Assembly: GCA_910587275.1 (NCBI GenBank)
Contig: CAJUMD010000007.1
Span: forward strand, 1-53,580
From: an uncultured Kineothrix sp.
Lineage (GTDB): Bacteria; Bacillota; Clostridia; Lachnospirales; Lachnospiraceae
Length of the DNA: 53,580 bases
Direction: 5' to 3'
The notes beneath the pieces were generated by a model that worked only from the letters and a program-made list of their open reading frames with translations, made no database searches and was not told where the DNA came from. Position numbers and translations under genes: made by a program. The number at the start of each line of letters is the position of its first letter. The stretch's first letter is position 1. Positions 34,839 to 43,986 of this stretch are shown here, piece by piece.

Positions 34839-35735
34839 ACGGACCCCCTCCGCGTCCACCCGCACCATTCCCTCCGTAAAAACATCCCTGCACTCACACG
34901 TATTCAGCCACTTCCCCGGAGCCACCACGCACTTATCCGCCGCCGGATTCAGCCACGCCCCCCACCAACTGAAACTGCTGTTTGCAATAATATGATGCCT
35001 GCACATACCCATCAGCATCAGATCAATATAACCGTTTTCCTCCGTTGTCCCTTCCACCGCCGCAAAACGCCCGCTCCCCCACTTTCCGTTCTTTTCCGCA
35101 CACCACCGCCGCGCCCATTCCGTATCGTTGGAAAACACGAAAAAACGCGCCTCCGGGTACCGCTCCGTCATATAAGACACCGCCCCGTCATAATACGCTT
35201 CGGTACAAATCCCCCCATATACCTGCGCCGCATCCAGGTAATCCCCGCGGCGCACATGAACGCTGACCGACACACTGTCTTTGATTTGCCTTCCATACTC
35301 CCTTACCATGCCTTCCAGTCCTTCCGGCACCGCATCCCGGCGAAACCGGAACGCACTGCGCACCTCACCCTCGATATCCTTAAAATATTTCTCGCTCTGA
35401 AAACACCCGCACAAATACGCGTTATCCATGTCCAGCACTGCCCCGTCATATTCCATGGGCTTTTCATAATACGCCGCGCTTTTCCTGCCAAACACCTTGC
35501 GGCGCAGCCGGCTTCCAAAATCCATCGCCGCATCGGTCATTTCCACCAATTCCTCCCGCGTCACCTTCGGGTATTCGATACCGAACACCCAAAGCATCAC
35601 CGGCCTGGCATTGTCCAACGCATATTCCGTCACATCGTCAAATTTCACTTCTTTTCCAAGGGAGCGCAGCTTTAAATACAGCGCATACTGGAACATCTGG
35701 TTCCCAATCCCCCCGGACATCCGAATCACATTCAT
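34833..35735 (-). CDS. GT11 family (alpha-1,2-fucosyltransferase-like)
   Basis: 300 residues, full family length. RMSGGIGNQMFQYALYLKL at the N-terminus, SVHVRRGDYLDA near residue 155 (intact HxRRxD) and ANSSFSWWGAWLN near the C-terminus are textbook GT11 motifs. Fucose from GDP-fucose in alpha-1,2 linkage is the family activity, but no GDP-fucose pathway is in the window. Its last codon and stop lie inside the right end of inverted repeat B. It starts 48 nt after the AsnB-like gene with a good AGAGGAAGG site. Confidence 0.93.
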   Translation of the reverse strand: MNVIRMSGGIGNQMFQYALYLKLRSLGKEVKFDDVTEYALDNARPVMLWVFGIEYPKVTREELVEMTDAAMDFGSRLRRKVFGRKSAAYYEKPMEYDGAVLDMDNAYLCGCFQSEKYFKDIEGEVRSAFRFRRDAVPEGLEGMVREYGRQIKDSVSVSVHVRRGDYLDAAQVYGGICTEAYYDGAVSYMTERYPEARFFVFSNDTEWARRWCAEKNGKWGSGRFAAVEGTTEENGYIDLMLMGMCRHHIIANSSFSWWGAWLNPAADKCVVAPGKWLNTCECRDVFTEGMVRVDAEGVRL

Positions 35736-35783
35736 TTCCGCCTTCCTCTTTTCCCGTTTTTCCGCATTTTCCGGGACCGCCGC

Positions 35784-37673
35784 TTATTTTCCGCTGCGCG
35801 CTCCCATCCAGGCCTGGAACATCAGGATAAACCAAATTTGTATCCGCCATATCCCTTTTTCCGTAAAATCCCGCCAAATCCGTTCCACCACGGCGGCATC
35901 CAGTATCCCCTGCCGCTCCACCAGTTCCCTGCCCATCAGGCACTCCGCCCAATCCCGCAGTCCAGGCTCCAGCAGCCATTTGTCAATGGGAATGCTGAAC
36001 CCTTTTTTCGGACGCTCCATCATTTCACGGGGGACATAGCGGTACAGCACGTCCCGCAGCACCTTCTTTCCTACATCCCCTTCCCTTTTATAGGCAATGG
36101 GCAGCGACCATGCAAATTCCACCACGTCCTTATCCAGCATCGGCACCCTTGTTTCCAGTGAAACCGCCATCGCCGCCCGGTCCACTTTCACGAGAATATC
36201 GTCCGGGTGGTACATCAGCAAATCCATCAGCATTACATTATGGTTGGTTTCTTCCAAATACCCTTCCCCGAATTCATTATATTTATAAGGGCAATACTCA
36301 TGGGTTTTGCTGATTTTCCGAATCAAAGGGTCCGTTTCATAGGATATTTCATAAAGCCTGCCCGGTCCTTTTGCCCCAAGCAGCGTCCCTTTCGTCCGGT
36401 AAACGGGATTTTTCGCCAGGGGACTGTGGAGCACCAGCCCGCTGCACGGTTTGCGTACCCAATAAGGAACGTGTTTCATCTTATTCCAAATCCGGCTCAC
36501 CGAGCCGTAAGACGTATACCCGCAAAACAGCTCGTCCCCGCCGTCCCCCGAAAGGGACACCGTCACATGCTCCCTTGTCATCCGGCTCACGAGGTATGTG
36601 GGTATTTGGGAAGAATCCGCAAACGGCTCCCCAAACATATCCGCAAGTTCCGGTACCACACCGATGGCATCCTGTTTCGTAATATACAGTTCCGTATGCT
36701 CCGTCCCCAAATGGCGGGCAATCTCTTTTGCCGCCACTGCCTCGTTATAGCCGTCCTCATTCATGCCGATGGTAAAACTGCGTACTTTTCCCCCGTGCAG
36801 CGACTGCATCAGCGCCACCACCGTACTGCTGTCGATTCCCGCAGACAAAAAAGCCCCTACCGGCACATCCGCCACCATCTGTTCCCGGATGGATGCCTTT
36901 AACAGCCGCTCCAACTCCTCGGAAGCCTCCTTTTCGCTGCCCTGAAACAAATGTTCCTGCCCTCTCTTTGCCGCCTCCTTCATGGACCAGTAGGCGGAAA
37001 CCGATAGATTTTCCGGTGCAAACGGCGCCTTTAACGTCAGCATGGTTCCCGCTTCCAGCTTGTAAATTCCTTCATATATGGAGTAAGGTGCGGGAATATA
37101 ACCGTGAGTAAAATAAATATCGAGCACTTTCCTGTTAATAGGATTATGAAACCCCTCCAACTCCGCCACACAACCGATTTCCGAGGCAAACGCAAATACG
37201 CCTTCCCCCGTAAACCCGTAATAAAGCGGCTTTTCCCCTACCCTGTCCCGCAGCAGGAATAGCACCCGTTCTTTTTTATCATACAGGGCGACGGCAAACA
37301 TCCCCTTGCACATGGAAACCGCCTGCTCCACCCCGTATGCCTCCATGGCTTCCAACAGCACTTCCGTATCCGAAGTCCCCCGGAAAGCCGTTACTTTCTT
37401 TTCCTCCAACAGTTTTGCCGCAATTTTTCTGTAATTATAGATTTCCCCGTTAAATGCCATCACGTACCTGCCGCTGTGGGATTCCATGGGCTGCGCGCCG
37501 TTTGCGGACAAATCCACAATGGAAAGCCTTTTATGGCCAAGCACCACCCGCGCATCCTCCGAGGCCCACACACCCTCCCCGTCCGGTCCTCTGTGGTGCA
37601 TCCGCGCGTTCATCCTTCCGATATTCGCTTTCCAGTTTCCTTTTAAATTACAAAATCCTGCAATTCCACACAT
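35784..37673 (-). CDS. AsnB-like glutamine amidotransferase (first of two)
   Basis: 629 residues. Cys2 of MCGIAGF is the N-terminal nucleophile that releases ammonia from glutamine. MHHRGPDGEG, NGEIYNYR and RGTSDTEVLLE complete the GATase II domain. SAGIDSS (277-283) is the ATP-pyrophosphatase loop and SLSGDGGDELFCGY follows. The fold is that of asparagine synthase B, but homologues in O-antigen loci (for example WbpS of Pseudomonas) amidate uronic-acid carboxyls. With a second copy nearby and a UDP-glucuronate epimerase in the locus, amidation of a sugar is likelier than asparagine synthesis; this is inference. AAGGAG lies 7 nt before the start. Confidence 0.92.
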   Translation of the reverse strand: MCGIAGFCNLKGNWKANIGRMNARMHHRGPDGEGVWASEDARVVLGHKRLSIVDLSANGAQPMESHSGRYVMAFNGEIYNYRKIAAKLLEEKKVTAFRGTSDTEVLLEAMEAYGVEQAVSMCKGMFAVALYDKKERVLFLLRDRVGEKPLYYGFTGEGVFAFASEIGCVAELEGFHNPINRKVLDIYFTHGYIPAPYSIYEGIYKLEAGTMLTLKAPFAPENLSVSAYWSMKEAAKRGQEHLFQGSEKEASEELERLLKASIREQMVADVPVGAFLSAGIDSSTVVALMQSLHGGKVRSFTIGMNEDGYNEAVAAKEIARHLGTEHTELYITKQDAIGVVPELADMFGEPFADSSQIPTYLVSRMTREHVTVSLSGDGGDELFCGYTSYGSVSRIWNKMKHVPYWVRKPCSGLVLHSPLAKNPVYRTKGTLLGAKGPGRLYEISYETDPLIRKISKTHEYCPYKYNEFGEGYLEETNHNVMLMDLLMYHPDDILVKVDRAAMAVSLETRVPMLDKDVVEFAWSLPIAYKREGDVGKKVLRDVLYRYVPREMMERPKKGFSIPIDKWLLEPGLRDWAECLMGRELVERQGILDAAVVERIWRDFTEKGIWRIQIWFILMFQAWMGARSGK

Positions 37674-37768
37674 AACGCCGCTCCTTCTTCCATAATCCCG
37701 GTCCTAAGTTCATCTGCCGCCGTGCCTGCTGCCCGAAACATGCAGCCCGTGTCCCGTTCCGGCTCCCG

Positions 37769-38845
37769 TCACTCCTCCGCCGGGGCATCCGCAAAGTCCT
37801 CCTCCGCAATCCGCCTTGCAATGGTTTCCTCTGCCAGATCCATCTCCTCTTTCCACTGCCCGTAGGCTTTTTCCCAGCTTTCATACCCTTCCTGCCCGCG
37901 CCGGTCTTCCAAACCATAGCGTCCGGTAAGGTATCCGCACAAATATTCCGTGCATTTACGCGCCCCCAAAGCATTGGTATGCCCGCCGTAATCGCTGAAA
38001 TCGGATGCAAAATCAAGCCCGATTTCCGCGTAATGGTCATTCAGATTTAAAAATTCATAACCGTACCCGCCAATAATTTCTTCCATATAATTATACATTT
38101 CCTGTTTTTCCTCCTCCATTACGGTAGGGGACAGGATAAACAGCGCCTGCAGTTCATTTTCCTTTAAGTAGTCCAGCAGCCGGTACAGGCACTGTTCCTG
38201 GAATTCCGGCATGGGCGTTTTCGCCGTGATTCCCGAAGTGTCCACCGCTTCACAGGGACCAACCTCGTCCGTCATCACATAGCCTTTGTGCCCGTCCGGC
38301 TTTTCATAGGAAAAACAAGCCAACTGTTCCGGCAGCACCATGGTCTTCCAGTTGGAATGGTATTTGAAAATATCGAAATAATACGTATAACGCTCCGAAA
38401 CGTCATCCACCATGGCATTGACGGTCTTAATCCGGTTCCACGAGTATTTCAGGTTATCGGTAACACCCCGGGTATATGCCATATTGTTGGTCAAATCGGT
38501 TTCGTTTGCGGTATACATGCGCATTTCAAATATATACAGTTTTGGATTTTGGGTCTTCCTGACTTCATCCACAAGGTACGTGGCGGCTACCGGACGCTGG
38601 AGGTTGCTGGATATGGGATATGCCGTAATCCCGTACTCCCCCCACATCATCGGCGTGGCATAATACGGATACACCGGACTGGAGCCGATCATCACCACGT
38701 CGATACTGTCCTTTTTCTCCGCATAAAAACCCGTAAACCGGTCTTTCACGTCGCCGTTTGTACGGATGATGTAAGTCACCGTCATCAGGATATATAGAAA
38801 TAGTACCACGAATATTACCGATTGCAATGCCTGTCTGCGCGTCAT
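37769..38845 (-). CDS. Membrane-anchored SGNH-like protein
   Basis: 358 residues from MTRRQALQ, which makes an ATGA overlap with the upstream stop; the frame to 38878 is rejected. One N-terminal hydrophobic anchor (about 8-28) leaves an outside domain. VVMIGSSPVYPYY resembles SGNH block I (Ser in GSS), and GGHTNALGARKC near residue 310 resembles the block with the catalytic His and nearby Asp (SDYGGH). Such domains serve as esterases or O-acetyltransferase partners for exopolysaccharides (AlgX/DltD-like). No MBOAT gene is adjacent. The last 45 residues are charged and probably helical. Activity not proven. Confidence 0.75.
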   Translation of the reverse strand: MTRRQALQSVIFVVLFLYILMTVTYIIRTNGDVKDRFTGFYAEKKDSIDVVMIGSSPVYPYYATPMMWGEYGITAYPISSNLQRPVAATYLVDEVRKTQNPKLYIFEMRMYTANETDLTNNMAYTRGVTDNLKYSWNRIKTVNAMVDDVSERYTYYFDIFKYHSNWKTMVLPEQLACFSYEKPDGHKGYVMTDEVGPCEAVDTSGITAKTPMPEFQEQCLYRLLDYLKENELQALFILSPTVMEEEKQEMYNYMEEIIGGYGYEFLNLNDHYAEIGLDFASDFSDYGGHTNALGARKCTEYLCGYLTGRYGLEDRRGQEGYESWEKAYGQWKEEMDLAEETIARRIAEEDFADAPAEE

Positions 38846-39960
38846 CTTCTCTTTTTCCTTTCCGTCCTGTCCATGCATCCATCAAAATACGCTTCCCACT
38901 TTGCATTTATTAAATCAGGATTTAACTTTTCTTTTATTTTTGCAGCATTTTTGCTTAATTTATCCGCAAATTCTTTGTCTCCTAAAATTTTCTGCAAGTT
39001 TTTTTCCAATTCTTCCCAGTTGTCCGGTTCGGTCAATATGCCGTTTTCCCCATCCGAAATCAATTCTGCCGGTCCGCCGCAAGGACAATCGGTAGCAATA
39101 CAGGGCAGGCCAAGCGCCATTGCCTCGATTAATGTATTGGGCATTCCTTCCGAATTGGAAGACAGTACGAAGACCGAAGCCTTATAAATCGCCTGTGCCA
39201 CATCGGCGGTACTGCCGGGCAGGCGGATTCTCTCCTTAAGTCCCAGTTCCCCCGCTTGGCGGAGCAGGGATTTACGCAGTTCTCCTTCCCCGTAAATCAC
39301 CAGTTCATAGTCGGGATAGCGGTCTGCCAGCGCCGCAAAAGCGCGGATAATCATAATATGGTTCTTATTGGCATCCACACGGCCCACCGCCACGATTTTC
39401 TTCTCCCGCTCTCCCCCATAGACATCCCGCATAAAAGCAGGCGTCAGGGAATTGGGCAGAAGAACGGCCTTCTTACGGACCGCCGGAGGAAAGAAGGCCA
39501 TGCTCCCCCTGCTTTGCAGCACCACACCGTCCGCCAGGGGAAACAGTACATGCGCGGCAAGGCGCAGCCCCCTGGAATAATATTCCTCCGCGGGTTCCCC
39601 ACGCACCGATACCACTACCGGAATATGCAAAAAGCGGGAGGTCATCAGCGCCATCACGTTATTCTTCCCGATAAAGGACAGAATCAGGTCCGGCCGCTCC
39701 GTCTTCCATATACTGCGCAGCCTGCAAAAACGCTTCCGAAAATTTCCCACCCTGCTTTTTCCGATTTGTCCCGCCGGAATCTCGGAATACACCCGTTTGA
39801 TTCCGGCAGAAACTCCGTATTCATTTTCCGCCCGGTACTGGGTCACTATGGTAACGGCATAACCCCGCCCGTAAAAATACTCCGCAAGGTTCACCAGCAC
39901 CCGTTCCGAACCGCCCTTGTCCAAAGAACTGATAAACATGGCGATATGCTTTTTCTCCAT
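38842..39960 (-). CDS. GT4 glycosyltransferase
   Basis: 372 residues from MEKKHIAMF (GGGAG 7 nt upstream). SSLDKGGSERVLVNLAEYF is the acceptor-domain glycine loop; IVAVGRVDANKNH starts the donor domain; E-x7-E is EGMPNTLIE, followed by ATDCPCGGPAELI. That set matches GalNAc/GlcNAc-type GT4 enzymes such as PglH/PglJ relatives, though the sugar is not certain. Coupled by ATGA to the SGNH-like gene and 30 nt after the second AsnB-like gene. Confidence 0.92.
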   Translation of the reverse strand: MEKKHIAMFISSLDKGGSERVLVNLAEYFYGRGYAVTIVTQYRAENEYGVSAGIKRVYSEIPAGQIGKSRVGNFRKRFCRLRSIWKTERPDLILSFIGKNNVMALMTSRFLHIPVVVSVRGEPAEEYYSRGLRLAAHVLFPLADGVVLQSRGSMAFFPPAVRKKAVLLPNSLTPAFMRDVYGGEREKKIVAVGRVDANKNHIMIIRAFAALADRYPDYELVIYGEGELRKSLLRQAGELGLKERIRLPGSTADVAQAIYKASVFVLSSNSEGMPNTLIEAMALGLPCIATDCPCGGPAELISDGENGILTEPDNWEELEKNLQKILGDKEFADKLSKNAAKIKEKLNPDLINAKWEAYFDGCMDRTERKKRR

Positions 39961-39990
39961 ATATCTTCTCCCATCGTACATACCGCGGCA

Positions 39991-41898
39991 TCAGCCGCAG
40001 TACTGCCGGTACCATTGTTCAAAAATAAAGAACGACCATGACAGCTTGGAATAATTGGCCCCCGTCGCGGGACCGCCGTCCCCCGTGCGGATATACTCCC
40101 GAATCATCCCCGACACGTAATCCGCGTCAAAAATCCCCTGCCGCTCCAGATAATCCCTTTCGCTGTAATCCAAAAGCTGCTCCTTCAAAGGTCCCCGGAG
40201 CCACTGGTCCAGCGGCACGCCAAAGCCCACTTTCGGACGATTCAAGAGTTCCCTTGGAATATAGTCGTAAGCAATATCTTTCAGGATATGTTTCTTATCC
40301 CCTTTCCAAAATTTAAACGAATGAGGAATCCGGTAGGAATACTCCATCACGTCCCTGTCCAGGATCGGACAGCGGGTTTCCAGCGAATATTTCATGCTGG
40401 CGCGGTCCACCTTGCATAAAATGTCCCCCGGCAGGTAAGTATCCATATCCAAAAGCATCCGGCGCACCTGCCATTTTCCCACGCCGTAGCCGCTCTCCAC
40501 CTCATAGTGGCAGGGAAGCGGATTCTTGCCGCCGCGCACCATTTTCCCTGCGCGGACCACATAATTGCTTGCGCCGAACTGTGTCTTCGTCTCCCGGTTC
40601 CTGTTTTCCGCAATCACCCTGACACGGAACGGAAGTTTCTCCGCAAGATGCGACTGCCGTACCAAGGGCAGGCGGCAAATCCCATGCACTGCCGCCCCCG
40701 CCAAATCCAGCGCCTGTGCCTGCGCCACGTTTTCGTATATGTTATAACCGCAGTAAAATTCATCCCCGCCGTCACCGGACAATGCTACCGTCACTTTCTC
40801 CCTCGCCAGCGCCGAAACCAGCATGGAAGGAATCTGCGAACTGTCGGCAAAAGGCTCGTCATAATATTTCGGAATACTTTCTACCAAATCAAACATCTGC
40901 TTTTCGTCAATATACAGTTCCGTATGACTGGTTCCCAGATAATCCGCCACCTGCTTCGCATACTTCGCTTCGTTATACCGCTCCTCATGGAAACCGATGG
41001 AAAAAGTTTTCACCGGCTCTTTGGATGCCTCCTGCGCCATGGCGGTAATCAGGGAGGAATCATACCCTCCGCTCAAAAAAGAACCCAAAGGCACATCCGC
41101 AATCATCCGCGCCGCCGTCGCCCTTTTTAACAGCTCCTTAAGCTGCGTCTTCGCTTCCCAGTAATCCTTCACCGGATTCCCGTGCTGCTTCGCGTACACC
41201 TTCCCCACATCCCAATATTTCCACTGCCGGCAGCCGTCTCCCCCTACCGGCACGGAAGAAATGCAAAACGAAAGAATGCTGCCCGGTTCCAGCTTATACA
41301 CATCCTCAAACACCGACTCCGGCGCATTGATGTACTGTTGGTAGAGATAACGGGAAAGCACGTCCCTGCGGATGCGCTTTTCAAACCCGTCCGCTTCCAT
41401 AATCGGTTTTAACTCCGAAGCAAACACAAGGTTTTCCCCGTCCCGCCAGTAATAAAGGGGCTTTTTCCCGATCCGGTCACGGGCAAGGTATACCGTCGCG
41501 TTCTCCCTGTCAAACAGGGCGATGGCAAACATCCCGTTCATCCGCTTCACACAGTCGATGCCCCATTTTAAATAAGCCGCAAGAATGACCTCCGTATCAC
41601 AGTTCGAGCGGAACGGGTAATCCGCCAGTTGTTCCTTTAATTCACGGAAATTATAAATCTCCCCGTTATATACCACGCTCACCCGGCGGTTTTCGGAGTG
41701 CATCGGCTGGTGTCCCAAAGCCGACAGATCCAATATGGACAGCCGCCGCTGCGCAAACCCCACCGAATACCCGTCTGCCGCCTCATAAATTTCCTCGCCG
41801 CTGTCGTCGGGTCCCCGGTGGTACATCGTATCGTTCATTTTCTTAAGCTGTGTCAGACGGATATCCCTTCTTGACACGAACCCGCATATCCCGCACAT
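39991..41898 (-). CDS. AsnB-like glutamine amidotransferase (second of two)
   Basis: 635 residues. Cys2 nucleophile in MCGICGF, MYHRGPDDSG, YNGEIYNFREL, NCDTEVIL for glutaminase; SGGYDSS (276-282) and SGDGGDEFYCGYN for the ATP-dependent synthetase domain. Its pyrophosphatase loop has the standard Gly-Gly, unlike the first copy (Ser-Ala-Gly). The two enzymes are clearly diverged, so they probably act on different carboxyls rather than being a recent duplication. The start has GGAGG at 7 nt. Context favours sugar (uronate) amidation; ordinary asparagine synthesis remains possible. Confidence 0.92.
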   Translation of the reverse strand: MCGICGFVSRRDIRLTQLKKMNDTMYHRGPDDSGEEIYEAADGYSVGFAQRRLSILDLSALGHQPMHSENRRVSVVYNGEIYNFRELKEQLADYPFRSNCDTEVILAAYLKWGIDCVKRMNGMFAIALFDRENATVYLARDRIGKKPLYYWRDGENLVFASELKPIMEADGFEKRIRRDVLSRYLYQQYINAPESVFEDVYKLEPGSILSFCISSVPVGGDGCRQWKYWDVGKVYAKQHGNPVKDYWEAKTQLKELLKRATAARMIADVPLGSFLSGGYDSSLITAMAQEASKEPVKTFSIGFHEERYNEAKYAKQVADYLGTSHTELYIDEKQMFDLVESIPKYYDEPFADSSQIPSMLVSALAREKVTVALSGDGGDEFYCGYNIYENVAQAQALDLAGAAVHGICRLPLVRQSHLAEKLPFRVRVIAENRNRETKTQFGASNYVVRAGKMVRGGKNPLPCHYEVESGYGVGKWQVRRMLLDMDTYLPGDILCKVDRASMKYSLETRCPILDRDVMEYSYRIPHSFKFWKGDKKHILKDIAYDYIPRELLNRPKVGFGVPLDQWLRGPLKEQLLDYSERDYLERQGIFDADYVSGMIREYIRTGDGGPATGANYSKLSWSFFIFEQWYRQYCG

Positions 41899-42009
41899 GC
41901 CGGCACCTCCATCCCTTTATCCTTTTTCCCGTTTTTCCATTTTCGCGTTTCCGTTTTCCCGTATGCCTTCCGCATACACATCCGCTTCGCACCGGCTCCG
42001 CATCCGTAT

Positions 42010-42774
42010 TTATTCCATATATTTCATAAAATCCATAAATCCGTCCTTAAACTCCGCAAAATCCTTACACTCATGATCAATGCTGTCTATCAGCTCGGCA
42101 TATTTCTCCCTCACCAACGTCTTATAATTCCCGCAATTATCATATCCTTTCTTCGTCCAGGCGAAAGGATGGGTAAGAATCTGCACCTTGTCATTCCCTA
42201 AAATGTTTTTCTCATCCGGATAACCGTATCTCCAAATATGGTTGGCATCCGACATATATTTCACCCCGAGAACGGTTTCCTCCGTCACCTTCTCCGCAAA
42301 CGTAAAAAATTCATCCTGGTAAGCGTTGATGATGCCCGGCAGCTTAATATTTTCGGCAAGCACCGCAGGGGAAGGACGGTGTACGGAAAACTCCGAGATT
42401 TCAAACCCGAGCATCTCGCTTAGCATATGCATCTCCTTCACAATCTGCTTGCGCACGTCCTGCATGTCCGTCATCCCGTTCAGGGCAAAATGCAGCCCGA
42501 TTTTCTGCCCCCGCTCATGCATATCACAAATTAAATCCCGGTTCTTCCTTGACAGCAGATTATAGGAATTATTCGTCCACTGGAAGAAAAACGTGGACGT
42601 AAAGTCCATGCTGGATTCCACTTTCGCTAAGGCATACGCCCGTTCCACACTGTATTCCACATCATGGCGCATGATAATAAACTTATCTTTGTGAAGCGCA
42701 TCCATATAATTGCTCTGCAAACCGGTGGATTTGATAATCCGTATAATCTCTTTATAATCTCCGTATGAAAACAT
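42010..42774 (-). CDS. NodB-fold (polysaccharide deacetylase-like) protein
   Basis: 254 residues from MFSYGDYK with AGGAG 7 nt upstream; the frame to 42870 overlaps the gene before it and is rejected. IIMRHDVEYSVERAYAL gives the Asp-containing first motif, KIGLHFAL resembles the metal-binding HxxxH motif with the second His missing, and ILTHPFAW is a late block. This is the pattern of a family of unassigned NodB-like proteins in capsule clusters. No signal peptide, so cytoplasmic. De-N-acetylation of a sugar intermediate is possible; the incomplete metal triad lowers confidence. Confidence 0.75.
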   Translation of the reverse strand: MFSYGDYKEIIRIIKSTGLQSNYMDALHKDKFIIMRHDVEYSVERAYALAKVESSMDFTSTFFFQWTNNSYNLLSRKNRDLICDMHERGQKIGLHFALNGMTDMQDVRKQIVKEMHMLSEMLGFEISEFSVHRPSPAVLAENIKLPGIINAYQDEFFTFAEKVTEETVLGVKYMSDANHIWRYGYPDEKNILGNDKVQILTHPFAWTKKGYDNCGNYKTLVREKYAELIDSIDHECKDFAEFKDGFMDFMKYME

Positions 42775-42857
42775 CGTCTTTCTCCTTATCTTACCTGATA
42801 TCCTCTGACTGTCCATCTGTGGCATATCCTGCCGTTTCCGCATATCCTGCCCGCATT

Positions 42858-43967
42858 TCACGAACCGCATATCATGTCAATATAATCCCGCCACTGTTCA
42901 AACACGGCCTGCGCGTTGGCACGCCCCGCAATCTTACGGGCTTGGGCTCCCAGCTTTTCCGCAAAATCCGGCTGCTCAATCAGCTTATTGATACCTTCCT
43001 CCAACGCTTTCTGGTCCTTCACCGGTATCAGCAGTCCGTTCACACCGTCTTCCATCACCGTCCGGGGTCCCCCGCAGGGACAGTCCGTCGCCACAATCGG
43101 AAGTCCCAGCGCCATCGCTTCCAGCAGCGCATTGGGAAGTCCTTCCCAATCCGAGGAAAACGCATATACAGCCGCTCCCGGCAAATCCTTTTCCAGCGTA
43201 TCGCTGGCACCCATCAGACGGATATAGTCCTGCGCTCCGTTTTCCGCAATGATATCCTCCAGGATTTCCTTCGTTCCGTCAAAAGAGTCCCCTCCGTATA
43301 TACGCAGGACATAATCGGGATGTTTCCGGTGCACCTCCACAAATGCCTGCAGCAGCATGGGCTGGTTCTTAAAGTCTACCAGTCTTCCCGACTGCACCAC
43401 TTCCTTCCTCCTGTGCTCCGGCTTCGGCACACCGATATATTTTTCGTGCAGCGGATTTAAAATTACCCTGGAATTTTTCTGCAAATAGGAGGCGAAAAAC
43501 TCCCTCTGCCCCTCTGTTTGGAACACACACCCTGCCGCCCGCGGAAACAACAGCGGAATCTGCAGTTTGTCCGACCACGCGTCATAATGCCCCACGGGAT
43601 CGGTACGGATGGAAATGAGTACCGGCACGTTCGTCCCCGGCGCCGCCATCAGGGCACGGTAATTTGCCCTTTGGGCAAATGCAATAAGAATATCTGGTTT
43701 TTCCTTTTTCATAAACTGCCGCAGGTACTTCACCCGCAGCAGGAACTGCAGGATGCGGTTTTTCTTTTCGTCCCCGTCTTTTAGTCCCACATGCACCCGC
43801 CTGACACGTTGGTCAATCCGAAACTCGTTTTCCCCGAACCATTCCGTTGCAACCAGCACATCATAGCCTTCTTTGGCAAACTGGTTTGCCAAATTGGACA
43901 CCACCCGCTCCGCTCCGCCCTGCTCCAGACAGTTTAAATGAAATGCAATCTTACGTTTCCGTCCCAT
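42858..43967 (-). CDS. GT4 glycosyltransferase
   Basis: 369 residues. HLNCLEQGGAERVVSNLANQF (acceptor glycine loop), VVQSGRLVDFKNQPMLL (donor domain) and E-x7-E in EGLPNALLE, then ATDCPCGGPRTVM. It closely resembles the GT4 at 38842-39960 in motif wording, suggesting the two came from one ancestor and act on similar (perhaps N-acetylated) sugars. GGGAG lies 7 nt before the ATG. It starts 19 nt after the GT-C-like membrane gene. Confidence 0.92.
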   Translation of the reverse strand: MGRKRKIAFHLNCLEQGGAERVVSNLANQFAKEGYDVLVATEWFGENEFRIDQRVRRVHVGLKDGDEKKNRILQFLLRVKYLRQFMKKEKPDILIAFAQRANYRALMAAPGTNVPVLISIRTDPVGHYDAWSDKLQIPLLFPRAAGCVFQTEGQREFFASYLQKNSRVILNPLHEKYIGVPKPEHRRKEVVQSGRLVDFKNQPMLLQAFVEVHRKHPDYVLRIYGGDSFDGTKEILEDIIAENGAQDYIRLMGASDTLEKDLPGAAVYAFSSDWEGLPNALLEAMALGLPIVATDCPCGGPRTVMEDGVNGLLIPVKDQKALEEGINKLIEQPDFAEKLGAQARKIAGRANAQAVFEQWRDYIDMICGS

Positions 43968-43986
43968 ACTGCTTCTCCCGTCCCGC

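Noticed and set aside
34550..34995. Open frames across the second long palindrome
   Set aside because: They mirror each other on opposite strands because of the inverted repeat, and one runs into the GT11 gene; no ribosome sites.
35784..41898. Recent duplication of the asparagine-synthase-like genes
   Set aside because: The two proteins differ across their length and in the pyrophosphatase loop, so they are old paralogues or separately acquired.
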